Shown: piece by piece, positions 1 through 54,562 of the stretch
Numbering within the stretch: the first letter of the stretch is position 1
How the letters are laid out: every line of letters begins with the position of its first letter
Source of the DNA: Siphonodentalium dalli
Lineage: Eukaryota > Mollusca > Scaphopoda > Gadilida > Siphonodentaliidae
Assembly: GCA_032622095.1 (NCBI GenBank)
Contig: CP136063.1
Coordinates: 86,839,980-86,903,979, forward strand
Length of the DNA stretch: 64,000 nucleotides
Direction: 5' to 3'
Translations under genes and position numbers: made by a program
Notes under the pieces: generated by a model
What the model was told of the DNA's origin: nothing
Seen by the model: only the letters and a program-made list of their open reading frames with translations
Database searches by the model: none

Positions 1-449
1 ATGCTACTAACATCTCCAAAAATCTCAAGCAAATCGACCGTACCACTCCATAGAAGACATCGTCTTAACTACACTCAATTGTAAATATTTACTATCAATT
101 CGGGACTCATCTATCGGCGATAAACTAATGAAAACGATTTCGCCATCAAGAGTCACTGCATTTAATTAATATATTAGAATGATGGCATGTGTTGTCAATT
201 TGGATATAATATTTGTAAAAATTACTACTTTGAACAAAATTATTCTCCATTTACATTTTATCAACATATAGGAGTGTTTCACATCACTTTGATCATATTA
301 ATATTGTTCACACAAGAACCAAGCATCAAATTGTATTTTGAACTCCTTGATTGAGCAGATACATTATAAGTCATCCTGAAATGATGAAACTGGTTCTAAC
401 CCTGATGAGCACAGATTAATGTTCCAGGCAAAGGGAGGAAGGGACTGTT
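1..449. other. intron sequence, no feature seen
   Basis: AT-rich non-coding. I searched the minus strand for the rest of the HRDC domain here and in 669-1228 and found no convincing exon. Confidence 0.5.
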
Positions 450-668
450 CTACAGTAATGCCCTAAATAATCGACTCCTTAACCACAGCAGAATTATGGG
501 TAATTATTCTGGATTTAGTCGGAAATATGGCTTGTTGCCATTCATCGCAATGCTCTCGGGGAGAGATTTCCAATGAAGGCAACAAGCCATATTTCCGACT
601 AAATCCAGAAAAAATTAACCATAATTCTGCAGTGGTTAAGGAGTCGATTATTTAGGGCAATACTGTAG
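450..668. mobile_element. fold-back MITE, family A (CTACAGTAATGCCCTAA termini)
   Basis: Two arms of about 95 bp in inverted orientation: CTACAGTAATGCCCTAAATA at the left and its complement at 668. A second near-complete copy is at 47335-47508 and a half copy at 39904-40012. No ORF. Non-autonomous. Confidence 0.85.
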
Positions 669-1228
669 TGGTTGCGGTTACCACCATGTCCTGCTTGTGC
701 ATCCCCAATGAGAATATTTTTCAAAATTTAGACTAATATCACCCCTCTTAATTCAAATTGTTTGGCTTCCGCAATCCGCTACGGCAACCCTTTGCATGGC
801 CCAGTTTACTTCAGCTGATAACTATAGCAAATTATGAGTGCTGCTAATATGGAGGTTCTGGGGTTAATTATATGGGCTTCTGAACAACTAGTAAGACTTA
901 AGGGTAAGAAATAAGTCAAGAAACCTGTAGTATGTGGGTATCATTCCCCATAAGCTGCCTTATCAACATACCAAAGTACAATCAAATCTGATGATCCATG
1001 CCTGAGTTACAAGCTGAAATGTTCAAACAGAAAACAATTTCCACTCAAAAAGGACTGTAACCTTGGGTATCCCCCCCCCCCCCCCCCAATGCCAAAGGAA
1101 AACAAAATCTGAGTTACAAGGTGATATGTTCGTACATATGGACGTACGGCTAGACTGAGGGACAGATGGATGGAACCCTCAAATATATACCCAGGCCCAC
1201 CTTCGGGGGTTGGGGCATAATAATGGAA
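669..1228. other. intron sequence, only the C run recognised
   Basis: No coding signal. Short ORFs spanning it are built on the poly-C run and the minisatellite copies. Confidence 0.5.
1070..1088. repeat. poly-C run
   Basis: About 18 consecutive C on the plus strand, hence a G run in the BLM pre-mRNA sense. Length is likely to vary between individuals or be mis-assembled. Confidence 0.85.
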
Positions 1229-1353
1229 CATACCGGTAGCCATTTCCAGCAATTCACTAATAAGAAAACTTACCGATATCTCTGGCCATTTCCAAGAATA
1301 CACTAGTAAGGAAACTTACAGATTTCCCTGGCCATTTCCAGCAGTTCACTAAA
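1229..1353 (-). repeat. diverged outlying copies of the splice-junction minisatellite
   Basis: Three units resembling the 46-bp array, each ending (minus strand) in a donor-like GTAAGT or GTATGT: GATATCG|GTAAGT near 1273, AAATCT|GTAAGT near 1320 and CTACCG|GTATGT near 1233. The middle one still reads LEMARDIGKF as in exon 20. They are cut off from the main array by the TIR element at 1354-1826. Confidence 0.8.
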
Positions 1354-1826
1354 GGGCCACTTAATTTTCGAACCCCCAGATCACATATATAAATTATATG
1401 CCATATTATATACCATTTGAAAGAGGAAACTCCAAAACATTGTATTATCAACTTATCCTGTGTAATAAACTGTGAACATGTTGTTTTTGTTGAGTTACCA
1501 ACATGTTTTTGTGCTTAAGTTTCATCTGGATTTGTTGTGCAAAGTGTATTATTTTCGATGGCGGGGGGAAAAACTCTATATTTTAAATATAGTGTTATTC
1601 CCCTTTCATTGAAAATATTTTTTTAGTTTGAATTCTGTTGCATTCTGGGAACCATAACATGGGGAATGTTTTTATGATTTCAGCTATTTTCTATTTCTCT
1701 ATGGCCAGTATGGGCATCTTCTGAGACACAAACATTTAATCATATTTTATGGCATAGATTGTTATTAAAACCATATATCAAGGCACTGTAAACAAAATAA
1801 TCGGTGACTCGAAAATTAAGTGGGCC
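1354..1826. mobile_element. TIR transposon-like element splitting the 46-bp array
   Basis: Left end GGGCCACTTAATTTTCGA, right end the inverted TCGAAAATTAAGTGGGCC. 473 bp, no coding potential. It lies between diverged and main copies of the minisatellite. A clear target duplication is not visible. A related end (GGCCCACTTAATTTT) occurs at 49514. Confidence 0.65.
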
Positions 1827-4800
1827 TTATGATTAAACCTACCAATAGCCCTGGCCATTTCCATCATTTCATTAATGATTAAACCTACCAATATCCCTGG
1901 CCATTTCCATCATTTCATTAATGATTAAACCTACCAATATCCCTGGCCATTTCCATCATTTCATTAATGATTAAACCTACCAATAGCCCTGGCCATTTCC
2001 ATCATTTCATTAATGATTAAACCTACCAATATCCCTGGCCATTTCCATCATTTCATTAATGATTAAACCTACCAATATCCCTGGCCATTTCCATCATTTC
2101 ATTAATGATTAAACCTACCAATAGCCCTGGCCATTTCCATCATTTCATTAATGATTAAACCTACCAATATCCCTGGCCATTTCCATCATTTCATTAATGA
2201 TTAAACCTACCAATAGCCCTGGCCATTTCCATCATTTCATTAATGATTAAACCTACCAATATCCCTGGCCATTTCCATCATTTCATTAATGATTAAACCT
2301 ACCAATATCCCTGGCCATTTCCATCATTTCATTAATGATTAAACCTACCAATATCCCTGGCCATTTCCATCATTTCATTAATGATTAAACCTACCAATAT
2401 CCCTGGCCATTTCCATCATTTCATTAATGATTAAACCTACCAATAGCCCTGGCCATTTCCATCATTTCATTAATGATTAAACCTACCAATATCCCTGGCC
2501 ATTTCCATCATTTCATTAATGATTAAACCTACCAATATCCCTGGCCATTTCCATCATTTCATTAATGATTAAACCTACCAATATCCCTGACCATTTCCAT
2601 CATTTCATTAATGATTAAACCTACCAATATCCCTGGCCATTTCCATCATTTCATTAATGATTAAACCTACCAATAGCCCTGGCCATTTCCATCATTTCAT
2701 TAATGATTAAACCTACCAATATCCCTGGCCATTTCCATCATTTCATTAATGATTAAACCTACCAATATCCCTGGCCATTTCCATCATTTCATTAATGATT
2801 AAACCTACCAATATCCCTGGCCATTTCCATCATTTCATTAATGATTAAACCTACCAATATCCCGGGTCATTTCCATCATTTCATTAATGATTAAACCTAC
2901 CAATAGCCCTGGCCATTTCCAGCAATTCATTAATGATTAAACCTACCAATATCCCTGGCCATTTCCATCATGTCATTAATGATTGCCATTTCCATCATTT
3001 CATTAATGATTAAACCTACCAATATCCCTGGCCATTTCCATCATTTCATTAATGATTAAACCTACCAATATCCCTGGCCATTTCCATCATTTCATTAATG
3101 ATTAAACCTACCAATATCCCGGGCCATTTCCATCATTTCATTAATGATTAAACCTACCAATAGCCCTGGAAATTTCCAGCAATTCATTAATGATTAAACC
3201 TACCAATATCCCTGGCCATTTCCATCATTTCATTAATGATTAAACCTACCAATATCCCTGGCCATTTCCATCATTTCATTAATGATTAAACCTACCAATA
3301 TCCCTGGCCATTTCCATCATTTCATTAATGATTAAACCTACCAATATCCCGGGCCATTTCCATCATTTCATTAATGATTAAACCTACCAATAGCCCTGGC
3401 CATTTCCAGCAATTCATTAATGATTAAACCTACCAATATCCCTGGCCATTTCCATCATTTCATTAATGATTAAACCTACAAATATCCCTGGCCATTTCCA
3501 TCATTTCATTAATGATTAAACCTACCAATATCCCTGGCCATTTCCATCATTTCATTAATGATTAAACCTACCAATAGCCCTGGCCATTTCCATCATTTCA
3601 TTAATGATTAAACCTACCAATATCCCTGGCCATTTCCATCATTTCATTAATGATTAAACCTACCAATATCCCTGGCCATTTCCATCATTTCATTAATGAT
3701 TAAACCTACCAATATCCCGGGCCATTTCCATCATTTCATTAATGATTAAACCTACCAATAGCCCTGGCCATTTCCAGCAATTCATTAATGATTAAACCTA
3801 CCAATATCCCTGGCCATTTCCATCATTTCATTAATGATTAAACCTACCAATATCCCTGGCCATTTCCATCATTTCATTAATGATTAAACCTACCAATATC
3901 CCGGGCCATTTCCATCATTTCATTAATGATTAAACCTACCAATAGCCCTGGCCATTTCCAGCAATTCAATAATGATTAAACCTACCAATATCCCTGGCCA
4001 TTTCCATCATTTCATTAATGATTAAACCTACCAATATCCCTGGCCATTTCCATCATTTCATTAATGATTAAACCTACCAATATCCCTGGCCATTTCCATC
4101 ATTTCATTAATGATTAAACCTACCAATATCCCTGGCCATTTCCAGCAATTCATTAATGATTAAACCTACCAATATCCCTGGCCATTTCCATCATTTCATT
4201 AATGATTAAACCTACCAATATCCCTGGCCATTTCCATCATTTCATTAATGATTAAACCTACCAATATCCCGGGTCATTTCCATCATTTCATTAATGATTA
4301 AACCTACCAATAGCCCTGGCCATTTCCAGCAATTCATTAATGATTAAACCTACCAATATCCCTGGCCATTTCCATCATTTCATTAATGATTAAACCTACC
4401 AATATCCCTGGCCATTTCCATCATTTCATTAATGATTAAACCTACCAATATCCCTGGCCATTTCCATCATTTCATTAATAATTAAACCTACCAATAGCCC
4501 TGGCCATTTCCATCATTTCATTAATGATTAAACCTACCAACATCCCATGCCATTTCCATCATTTCATTAATGATTAAACCTACCAATATCCCTGGCCATT
4601 TCCATCATTTCATTAATGATTAAACCTACCAATATCCCGGGCCATTTCAATCATTTCATTAATGATTAAACCTACCAATATCCCTGGCCATTTCCAGCAA
4701 TTCATTAATGATTAAACCTACCAATATCCCTGGCCATTTCCATCATTTCATTAATGATTAAACCTACCAATATCCCTGGCCATTTCCATCATTTCATTAA

Positions 4801-5549
4801 TGATTAAACCTACCAATATCCCGGGTCATTTCCATCATTTCATTAATGATTAAACCTACCAATAGCCCTGGCCATTTCCATCATTTCATTAATGATTAAA
4901 CCTACCAATATCCCTGGCCATTTCCATCATTTCATTAATGATTAAACCTACCAATATCCCTGGCCATTTCCATCATTTCATTAATGATTAAACCTACCAA
5001 TATCCCTGGCCATTTCCATCATTTCATTAATAATTAAACCTACCAATATCCCTGGCCATTTCCATCATTTCATTAATGATTAAACCTACCAACATCCCAT
5101 GCCATTTCCATCATTTCATTAATGATTAAACCTACCAATATCCCTGGCCATTTCAATCATTTCATTAATGATTAAACCTACCAATATCCCGGGCCATTTC
5201 AATCATTTCATTAATGATTAAACCTACCAATAGCCCTGGCCATTTCCAGCAATTCATTAATGATTAAACCTACCAATATCCCTGGCCATTTCCATCATTT
5301 CATTAATGATTAAACCTACCAATATCCCTGGCCATTTCCATCATTTCATTAATGATTAAACCTACCAATATCCCTGGCCATTTCCATCATTTCATTAATG
5401 ATTAAACCTACCAATATCCCTGGCCATTTCCATCATTTCATTAATGATTAAACCTACCAATATCCCTGGCCATTTCCATCATTTCATTAATGATTAAACC
5501 TACCAATAGCCCTGGCCATTTCCAGCAATTCATTAATGATTAAACTTAC

Positions 5550-5577
<28 letters not shown>
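1827..5577 (-). repeat. 46-bp minisatellite of copied exon-20/5' splice-site junction, about 81 copies
   Basis: Unit (plus strand) runs GATTAAACCTACCAATATCC then CTGGCCATTTCC then ATCATTTCATTAAT. Successive units start 46 bp apart (e.g. 1877, 1923). On the minus (BLM) strand each unit reads GGAAATGGCCAGGGATATTG|GTAGGTTTAATC with the bar at the exon-intron boundary, i.e. the end of BLM exon 20 plus its donor. The true junction at 5550 is the right-most member and carries GTAAGT. Variants with AGCAATTC, AGCCC or CCCGGG recur in groups, suggesting higher-order repeats. One truncated unit lies near 2980. 46 is not a multiple of 3, so reading frame is not kept. Confidence 0.97.
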
Positions 5578-47220
<41,643 letters not shown>

Positions 47221-47334
47221 GTTACATAGCCATCAGAAGATTGAGTGATGTTCTGAAAAGAAAAGGCACTGTGAGAGGATTTAACCCTTTCTATACTAAA
47301 TGGATGCTCACACATAACAATTCAATGGTGAACA

Positions 47335-47508
47335 TACAGTAATGTCCTAAATAATTGACTCCTTAACCACAGCAGAATTATGGGTTACTTTTCAGAGAGC
47401 TGAGAGCTTTCCGATGAATGGCAACAAGCCATATTTCCAACTAAATCCTGAAAAGTTACACATATTTCTGCTGTGGTGAAGGAGTCGATTATTTAGGGCA
47501 TTACTGTA
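47335..47508. mobile_element. family A fold-back MITE upstream of the BLM start exon
   Basis: TACAGTAATGTCCTAAATAA at 47335 and TTAGGGCATTACTGTA ending at 47508, arms about 75 bp. 82 bp upstream (in BLM sense) of the exon with the start codon. A TTAACCCTTTCTATACTAAA family C end lies between them at 47281. Confidence 0.85.
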
Positions 47509-47509
47509 G

Positions 47510-49510
47510 CTTGTATCATGGAAATTCCTAATAATCTATCTGAACAAAAGCGTGTTTTCTGTTTGTATCTGTGTTTATCTGTCACAATTTTGGCGCATTT
47601 AAAAAGATATCACCCTCATGTCCGATTGCGCCAAAATTTTGACCATGTCCTGACTGAGGCACATCTTAGAATATGACAAGTCAATTGGTAAAGACAACCT
47701 TAGATACAACACATTTCCAAAGGTTGTCAAGGCAATATTTTTACTGATATAATGCGTTTCTCTGCAGGCGATTGTGCGTTGATCAGGGTGCCAGTGTTAT
47801 ATAACACCAAAGCCAAATTCCAGACAAACTCTGTGCACCGTTTGCTGCCTTTCTTTATATCGTTGTCAGTGGCAGATCCAGAGAATTGAAAAGGGGGGTG
47901 CTATATAGTGATGTATATATGATGCGTAGCATCATCCGAGCCACGAAGCAGTGAATGTGGGAGAGCACAAGAGGGGGGTATTTCTCGTAGGTGGGGGTTC
48001 CGGAAAATTTTGTGTATACTACATTACAATTGTTATATTTAATTTTTATAGAAATATTCAGTGCTGAACCTTTCAACTTTCAACAATTCACAGATTACTA
48101 TTAATTAATAGTTCCCAAGTGGAATCAGACTTATTGGGCAACTTGCTCACATAAACACAATACGTAGGAGCATGGATATGTCATTCGATTTCAACCTATT
48201 AGGTCACTCCAACAGACACATGTACATGTATGTGTTATAGAGTGATAAAGCTAAATGATCCCAACCATAGTCAGACATACGCAGCTGTTAAAGATATAAT
48301 AGTTATGAAATTAAGTGAATAACATCATAATAACTCTATTTATCTACTTCTTACATTGGAACCTGAGTCATAACATATTATGTTGTTGTGTTAGTTGCAT
48401 ATTAAAAAGTTATGGGATCATTGAGATTAGAGACCAATCAATACCTGAACATCTATATAAAATATTTTATTGCAGAATAATCAGATCACTAAAGGTGAGA
48501 TATGAGAATGGTCAGATTGAAAATATTAAGAGTCATAACATTGGATCGCATACAGTATATCAATGGTTAATTTTATTCTAAGCTGATCGTTGGAAAGACA
48601 TGTCTGTAAACAGCAGAAATATTATTAAATGTAGGGTTAATATTTTCAAAACCATTCAATCAATACCAAAATCTATACAGGTGAAGAATGTGTCATGATT
48701 AACCTGAATGAGATTATAAAAGTGATCGGGTAGAAAAATATTTGACCAATAAGTTAGTCTCAAGAATACCAGCACCATTATTATTATTATCCTGTAGCCC
48801 AAATGCAATTGAGGGAATTTCAAAATAAGATATTTCCTCTAATGATGAATATTCAATTGGTGACTTATAGAAATCCTTACTGAACCTGGCTCAAGGTGAA
48901 AGTGATAATTTAATATCTGCCTATGGAATGGGTTAGTTTTAATCCCAAAATCCATGTACATGAAAAGTGGATCACCATCAACCTGGACACAGAATAGGAG
49001 AATGATCAGATGAAAAACATCACAAGACCATATGATGTGTTGAGAGGGTTAATCATTTTCAATGACATCATATGATGGAACTACGGAATAGGTGGGTTAA
49101 TATATTTCTAAAATACAGTGTCTGTAAACAACAATGTCTATAAATAGCAATGTCTGTAAAACATCCCTACAAATAAACAATGGACCATTCCAATTTAATC
49201 TTTTAGAGTAGTGTCTTATTGAATGTACATTAATGAACCTGTTTCAACAAAGGGGTTAACTTAATATTGCACAGAAAACTAACAGAGATCCTTCCATTAA
49301 TTATATTTTGACAGATTTTATCAACAGACTCTGCTTGCCATGCTATCTATCTATCTATCTATCTAGTGTCCAGCTAAACATAACTCAATGCCAATAATAC
49401 AGTCTCTGTGTGATGAGAAGTTCTCTTCAAAGTGACAAACAGGTATTAATTACATTATCAGTTACTTTAATTTTAAATGGCCATAACTCTGTTAAAATAT
49501 ATTAATTTTA
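47510..49510. other. 5' intron of BLM, no gene recognised
   Basis: AT-rich. A (CTAT)n microsatellite at 49345-49366 and a CCATTATTATTATTATCC run near 48777. No coding signal. Confidence 0.45.
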
Positions 49511-49605
49511 AGGCCCACTTAATTTTGCTGAAGGGGTCACTCTCACCAAAAAAAGTGCTGAAGGGTACATAGGGTTTGAAAATGTGCTGAAGGGTACACA
49601 GGGTT
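49511..49605. repeat. GGCCCACTTAATTTT end fused to a GGGGTCACTCTCACC / TGAAGGGTACACA repeat
   Basis: Combines the terminus seen at 1354-1826 with the fold-back ends seen at 9192-9270 and 9930-10010. CTGAAGGGTACA is duplicated (49558 and 49588). Confidence 0.55.
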
Positions 49606-50154
49606 TGTGATCGCCACTAAGTGTCGGCACACACGATCCCGATTGTGCCCGGTTAAATCCGACTGCCGGGGGTCAGCGCACACGAGTCGGATTTTCACTC
49701 CGGTCATGCATGTATGGTCACATAGTATATAGCCAACTGGTGTGGTCAGCCTATCTAGCCAGTTACTTTTGCTAGTCGTGGTGGTTTATATAAAAAGACT
49801 AATATTTATTAATATTAAACTAAATAACTTAAATATATTAATATTATTAATAATATAGCCTATTGAGGTCACGAGCAATAGCCGTAAATTGGCGTAATAG
49901 ACCTTTCCACATGCAGCTGCCGCCCTCTTGTTCCATATTATTATACATGCACTCATTTTCTGCCCACAGGTCTACCAGCCGTTGTTCCTTGTCGATCGAT
50001 CAGAATTCTTGATTTAATTTTGAATAGCAGTCGCCGCTAACTATTCCGACATTTTGAATGAGGTTTTGGTCATGTGACGGTCATGTGACAAGCAAAACAC
50101 GCACGTTGCCATCGTCAAAAGCCGGATTTTCCTGATGAAAAACGGTTCAATAAT

Positions 50155-52780
50155 CCACTGCTACTGAACTTGGAGAAAAGACACACTGGTGCCAAGATTG
50201 GACATATTAGAATTCCACATGTTACTTGTGCTGACGATGCTCATAATGACCTCGATCTTCAATTGATGTTACTTGAAGTTGAAGACTATTCCCAGAGAGA
50301 GAGATATCATATCAATCCTTCAAAAGCACGATTTCGGAACAACAAACACACCAGCAACACGAGGAAGCCACTTGAATTTGAGTCGAAGAGAATTGATGAA
50401 GTACACTCGATGATACATCTGGGATTTGAACGAAGAACTGATGGAAAATGTGACGTCGAAAGTAGAATTCAGAAAGGCAGAAGAATGATGTATGCGCTAA
50501 TGGGAGCTGGGCTGAATGGGAATGGTGGTCTTAATACACTGGTATCAACAAAGCTATGGAACATCTATGTAATTCCAAGAATTTTATATGGAATCGAGGC
50601 TTTAACTCCATCTCCATCTGACATCAAATGTATAGACAGAGGAAAATGCTGAAGGCCTGAAGCAGATCCAATCCTTACCACAACGCACAGCAAATGTTGC
50701 AGCCTTCGGACTTCTTGGGTTACCCCCAATTGAAGCAATTTTCCACAAACAAATCCTTTGCTTCTTTGGAAATATCTGCAGAAGTGAGGGGTCCATCGAG
50801 AAAGAAATTGCTTGTATGCAATTAGGCCAAAAAAAAAAACATGTCTGTTTCCGATTTCATGAGCAAAAAAATCCAGGTAGGCAGGTAGGGAAATGCTTTT
50901 TTTTGGCAATTTTTTTTTCTTCTTCAAAATCCTTCTATAATGCACCATATTCTAAAAACAAGATAAAAGTTGGTATTCTCAATACCTTTGTATCCAGTTG
51001 CTGAAGTTTCTGACAGAAAACTAGTTTTATATCTGACAATATACCCAGAATATGCACCAGAAAGTTTGGAGTGATCTGAGTTCCAAGAAGGGACACAAAA
51101 ATGCTATCTCCTGTGGCTCATGGCACCATGTCACAATGTTGCGCAATACTGTACATGACAACATTGATACTATCGGCATTGCTAGCAAAAGTCTAGACAA
51201 CTTCTATGCCATCATGTTGACATCTCATTTTCACCTGGCCGTGCGACTCTCAGAACAGAACAGATTTATTCATGAATATTTGGATTCATCTGCAACCACA
51301 AATACATGTAATCATGTATCTTAATAGAAGTAAATTCTTATTGAAAATTCAATATAAAATAATTGCTGCTGAATGTAAACATAGTATATACTATATATAT
51401 ATATATATAATAGAATATCTTTATAGTTTGACGAGAAACAAGGTTTATTTTCGCGTGTAGATTCAGCAAATGGGGGACCGAGCTTTAGCGATGTTCCCCA
51501 TTTGCTGAATCATACGAGGAAATATACCTTGTATCTTGTCAAACTGTATTGTTTTTATCGATCGCCAAAGTTTAAAAGTCGTTAACATCTATTAAATTTG
51601 TTTAAATGGGATAAGAAATTAATGGGGAATTTCTTCAGGAAACAATTAAATCGATTGCAAGATTTTTGGTTGTACATGCAGTTCAGAGAGCGTGACTTGA
51701 TTATGATAGCTGGAGTGTCCGTTCTTGCTTTATTCTAGCATGTGCTAAAATAAAGCCATGGTTATTTTCCAGCCTTTATCTTTATAGTAGATGACAAAAG
51801 CTGATGGACAAAAAGTGTCAATTTTACATGCATAACAAAAAAAAAAAAACTTTTGTTATTGTTTTTTTTTATATTTATTTATGGACAATTTTCAAAAACA
51901 AATCCAGGTCGGCCCAATTTTGGCAGGTAGGTCGGGAAACCGGAAACACAGACGTTTTTTTTTTTGGCCTTAGCAATGAAGGATCTACAATCTTGCAGCT
52001 GGTTCTCTGGAGTGAGGAAGATGTTGTGTAAATATATGTTACCATCTGCATATGACATACTAAAGTCGCCACCTGAAAAAACGGCTTGGAAATGTAGTGT
52101 TGACAGTTTCTGGAATCGTGAAACTAGATCCGAATTTGAAAACAAAATCAACACAACATTACATCAACCCTAAGGTGATAAAGATTGGACACACTCATCA
52201 TGTATGGTCAACTGTAAGAAACAACATCCATGATATTAGAAGAGCTGCCGTCAAAGTCAGAATGTTGGCTGGAGTTTACACACTTCAAGATAAACGAGCT
52301 GTATACTATAACGAGTCACCAGACTGCCAGATGTGGAAGCAAGACAGTGAATCAATCCAGCATCTTTTGACCTCATGCAAATATCTGACAATTCAGAAGT
52401 CTAGAGATGCAGCACTGAAACAACTGAAGACCATCATCCCACTTGCTGTTTATACAGCAATCACAGATCACCCTGCCATCCTTGCTCAATTCATCCTGGA
52501 CTGCTCCTGTGACAATATCTCAGATATTCTTCAATTGGACTACTCACTGTTGGAGAAGATCGAATATTGGAGCAGAATTTATATCATGGACCTTCATCAA
52601 CAAAGATCATTATCATTGAGGAAGGATCACAGCAGACTGAGTAAATTTTTTCTATTAATCATTTTTATACACTCAATCATGTCAATCGGAAATTCGAAAT
52701 TAATATTACTCCAACATGGAGGTTCAGCGAAATATTACCGCTGTAAATTCAAGAAGAAGAAGAAGAAGAAATCAAACTCG
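50155..52780 (+). mobile_element. non-LTR retrotransposon fragment (RT tail and C-terminal region), split and frameshifted
   Basis: 50170-50652 reads IPHVTCADDAHNDLDLQLML, where ADD matches the reverse transcriptase catalytic Y/FADD motif with an altered first residue, then RYHINPSKAR, then IHLGFERRTDGKCDVESRI and IPRILYGIEAL, a typical post-RT thumb. A frameshift near 50640 moves to VAAFGLLGLPPIEAIFHKQI. The frame is cut at 50822 by a TIR element and resumes at 51970 as AMKDLQSCSWFSGVRKML. A second shift leads to VRMLAGVYTLQDKRA and CQMWKQDSESIQHLLTSC, like the C-terminal segment of many LINEs. It ends near an (AAG)n tail at 52750. Inactive; clade not assigned. Confidence 0.85.
50825..51969. 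mobile_element. PIF/Harbinger-like element (TTA target duplication) inside the LINE
   Basis: Left TIR GGCCAAAAAAAAAAACATGT then CTGTTTCCG; right TIR CCGGAAACACAGACG then a T run and GGCC. Flanked by TTA at 50822-50824 and 51970-51972. A 3-bp TWA duplication with GG-starting TIRs fits PIF/Harbinger. 1145 bp; no transposase-length ORF (90 codons at most). Subterminal GGCAGGTAGG motif at both ends. Confidence 0.8.
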
Positions 52781-53178
52781 ATTAAATCGGATCCGACAAA
52801 AACCGCTCCAAAGTTAGGCGCACACAACACTACTAGTAACATCATTACTTAAACTGTGTTTCTGAAAGTCTGGTGCCCATTAGCAGTTTGTTTTCAGTTA
52901 ATTTTAATGTTCATTGGAATGTAAACAATTAATTATTCTCTAACACTAGAAATCTATGGGAGGCCAAATTCACATTTATTAATAAGGCCAAAACAAAATG
53001 AATGCGTGTTTCCCGTAACGAGCCCAAAACAAATAGGGGCGGGCGGTAGGCTTTTCATTTTATTTTATTTTTTCATTTTATTTTTTTATGGTCTCGTGTG
53101 GGCCATGCCTAACCACCATCAAACACCGTACAATGACCCGAGCAACCAACAAATTGTTGATAAAACTGATATATGCTA

Positions 53179-53567
53179 TTAACCCTTTACCCAACATAAG
53201 GCCCTGTGCCAATGCATTCTCTTATATATGCGAGTCGACCATAGGTCGCCTCGCATATATAAGAGAATGCATTGGCTTAACACATTAAAAATTATAAAAT
53301 TGTTAAAGAATGTAAGAATAAATGGTAAAAAAAGATTTTTTTTAGGCCAATGCATTCTCTTATATATGCGAGGCGACCTATGGTCGACTCGCATATATAA
53401 GAGAATGCATTGGCACAGGGCATAACTGTAACTATCACAATGTGGTCAAGGAGCCGGTTCCAATTATATCCATATTTGTATGGTTCTATTGAGACAGACC
53501 GAAGATATTTTAGGCTGTTGAAGCTTTATTTGGCCGGTTTTGGCCGGTTTGTTGGGTAAAGGGTTAA
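53179..53567. mobile_element. TTAACCCTTTACCCAACA MITE nested in the PIF-like element
   Basis: Exact inverted ends TTAACCCTTTACCCAACA and TGTTGGGTAAAGGGTTAA, with the TTAA as target. Contains TGGCCGGTTT twice and the double-hairpin repeat at 53203-53421. Confidence 0.9.
53203..53421. repeat. double-hairpin repeat, best-preserved copy
   Basis: CCCTGTGCCAATGCATTCTC begins the left hairpin (loop CGACCATAGGTCG); about 60 AT-rich bases follow; the right hairpin is its inverted copy ending GCATTGGCACAGGG. The four arms are nearly identical, making this the reference for the family. Confidence 0.9.
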
Positions 53568-53984
53568 ACAAGATATAATTATATATATTTTTACGAAATA
53601 AGTTTAATTATTAACCAAACAAGTAAATATATCATAGATATAAAATATCTAGTTTGATGCCAACAAAATGGGAATGACAATTATGTGTCCCCAGGGAGCA
53701 GTATTAAAAAAAATATCTCCCCGATAAGAAATTCTCCTATCAGAGTCGGGGTACAATGTTTACTTTAGTGATACATTGTAGTTGCCATTCATTTCCCTGG
53801 CCACTGTAGCTTCCTGTTGCGCATGTCTTATAAGTCACAGCCGGCTGGCTACAGCTTTTTTGCTCAAATACACTCAACAATACTCCATATAAACGCAAAC
53901 ACGTGCTTCCGATCAGCGAAGAGGAACGATAACCTGTAATCTTCCGGTATTGCGTCCGGTCGTAATTTGACTTTCTGTTTGAAG

Positions 53985-54562
53985 AGACGGCCCCACGCGA
54001 AGTCGGCCCCATTAATTAGAAGGGATTAAATCGGCTTAATTTTATTGAGATATTGTTTATTTTGTCTAATTGTGAGGTCCCCAACTTAAATTTAGTTGAG
54101 TTAGTGTAGTGTTTGTGTAGGCTAATTGTGAAGTCCGCAATGTTTTCTTAGTTGTAATAACAAAAGAGTGCGTCGAAATACCAAGCTGAACCACTACCAA
54201 GCTGAAGTTTTCGCGATCACCGCATTTTTCTATAGATTTACGCTCGCTATGTCATCAAATCTCAAATAAAATTACGCCATGTTGCATTATTTTGTTTTAT
54301 TTTTTCAGTATACAGCACAAAATATGCTTTGAATGGCATGTTCCGCCTTATTTTTCCTCAGCTTGGTATTTCGACGTTCCGTAACAAAATGATCTTCACT
54401 CATGGGGAGTCACTGACAGCGGCTCAGTTATAAAAATATGATAGTTGCATTATCATTATTATCAGTTTCATATTTCATATAATAAAATAAATAAAGAATG
54501 ATTTTAAACAATGGTTCTGTTATATATGGGGCCGACTTCGCGTGGGGCCGACTTCGCGCGGG
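53985..54562. repeat. inverted GGGGCCGACTTCGCG segments enclosing an internal fold-back
   Basis: CCACGCGAAGTCGGCCCCAT at 53993 and ATGGGGCCGACTTCGCGTGG at 54526, the latter followed by two more GGGGCCGACTTC repeats. Inside, CGTCGAAATACCAAGCTGA (54172) and CAGCTTGGTATTTCGACG (54360) are another inverted pair. Possibly two nested small elements. Confidence 0.65.

Noticed and set aside
1-1228. Remaining HRDC exon of BLM
   Set aside because: I looked for an acceptor followed by a phase-1 HRDC-like frame on the minus strand and found none; the exons are probably beyond the window.
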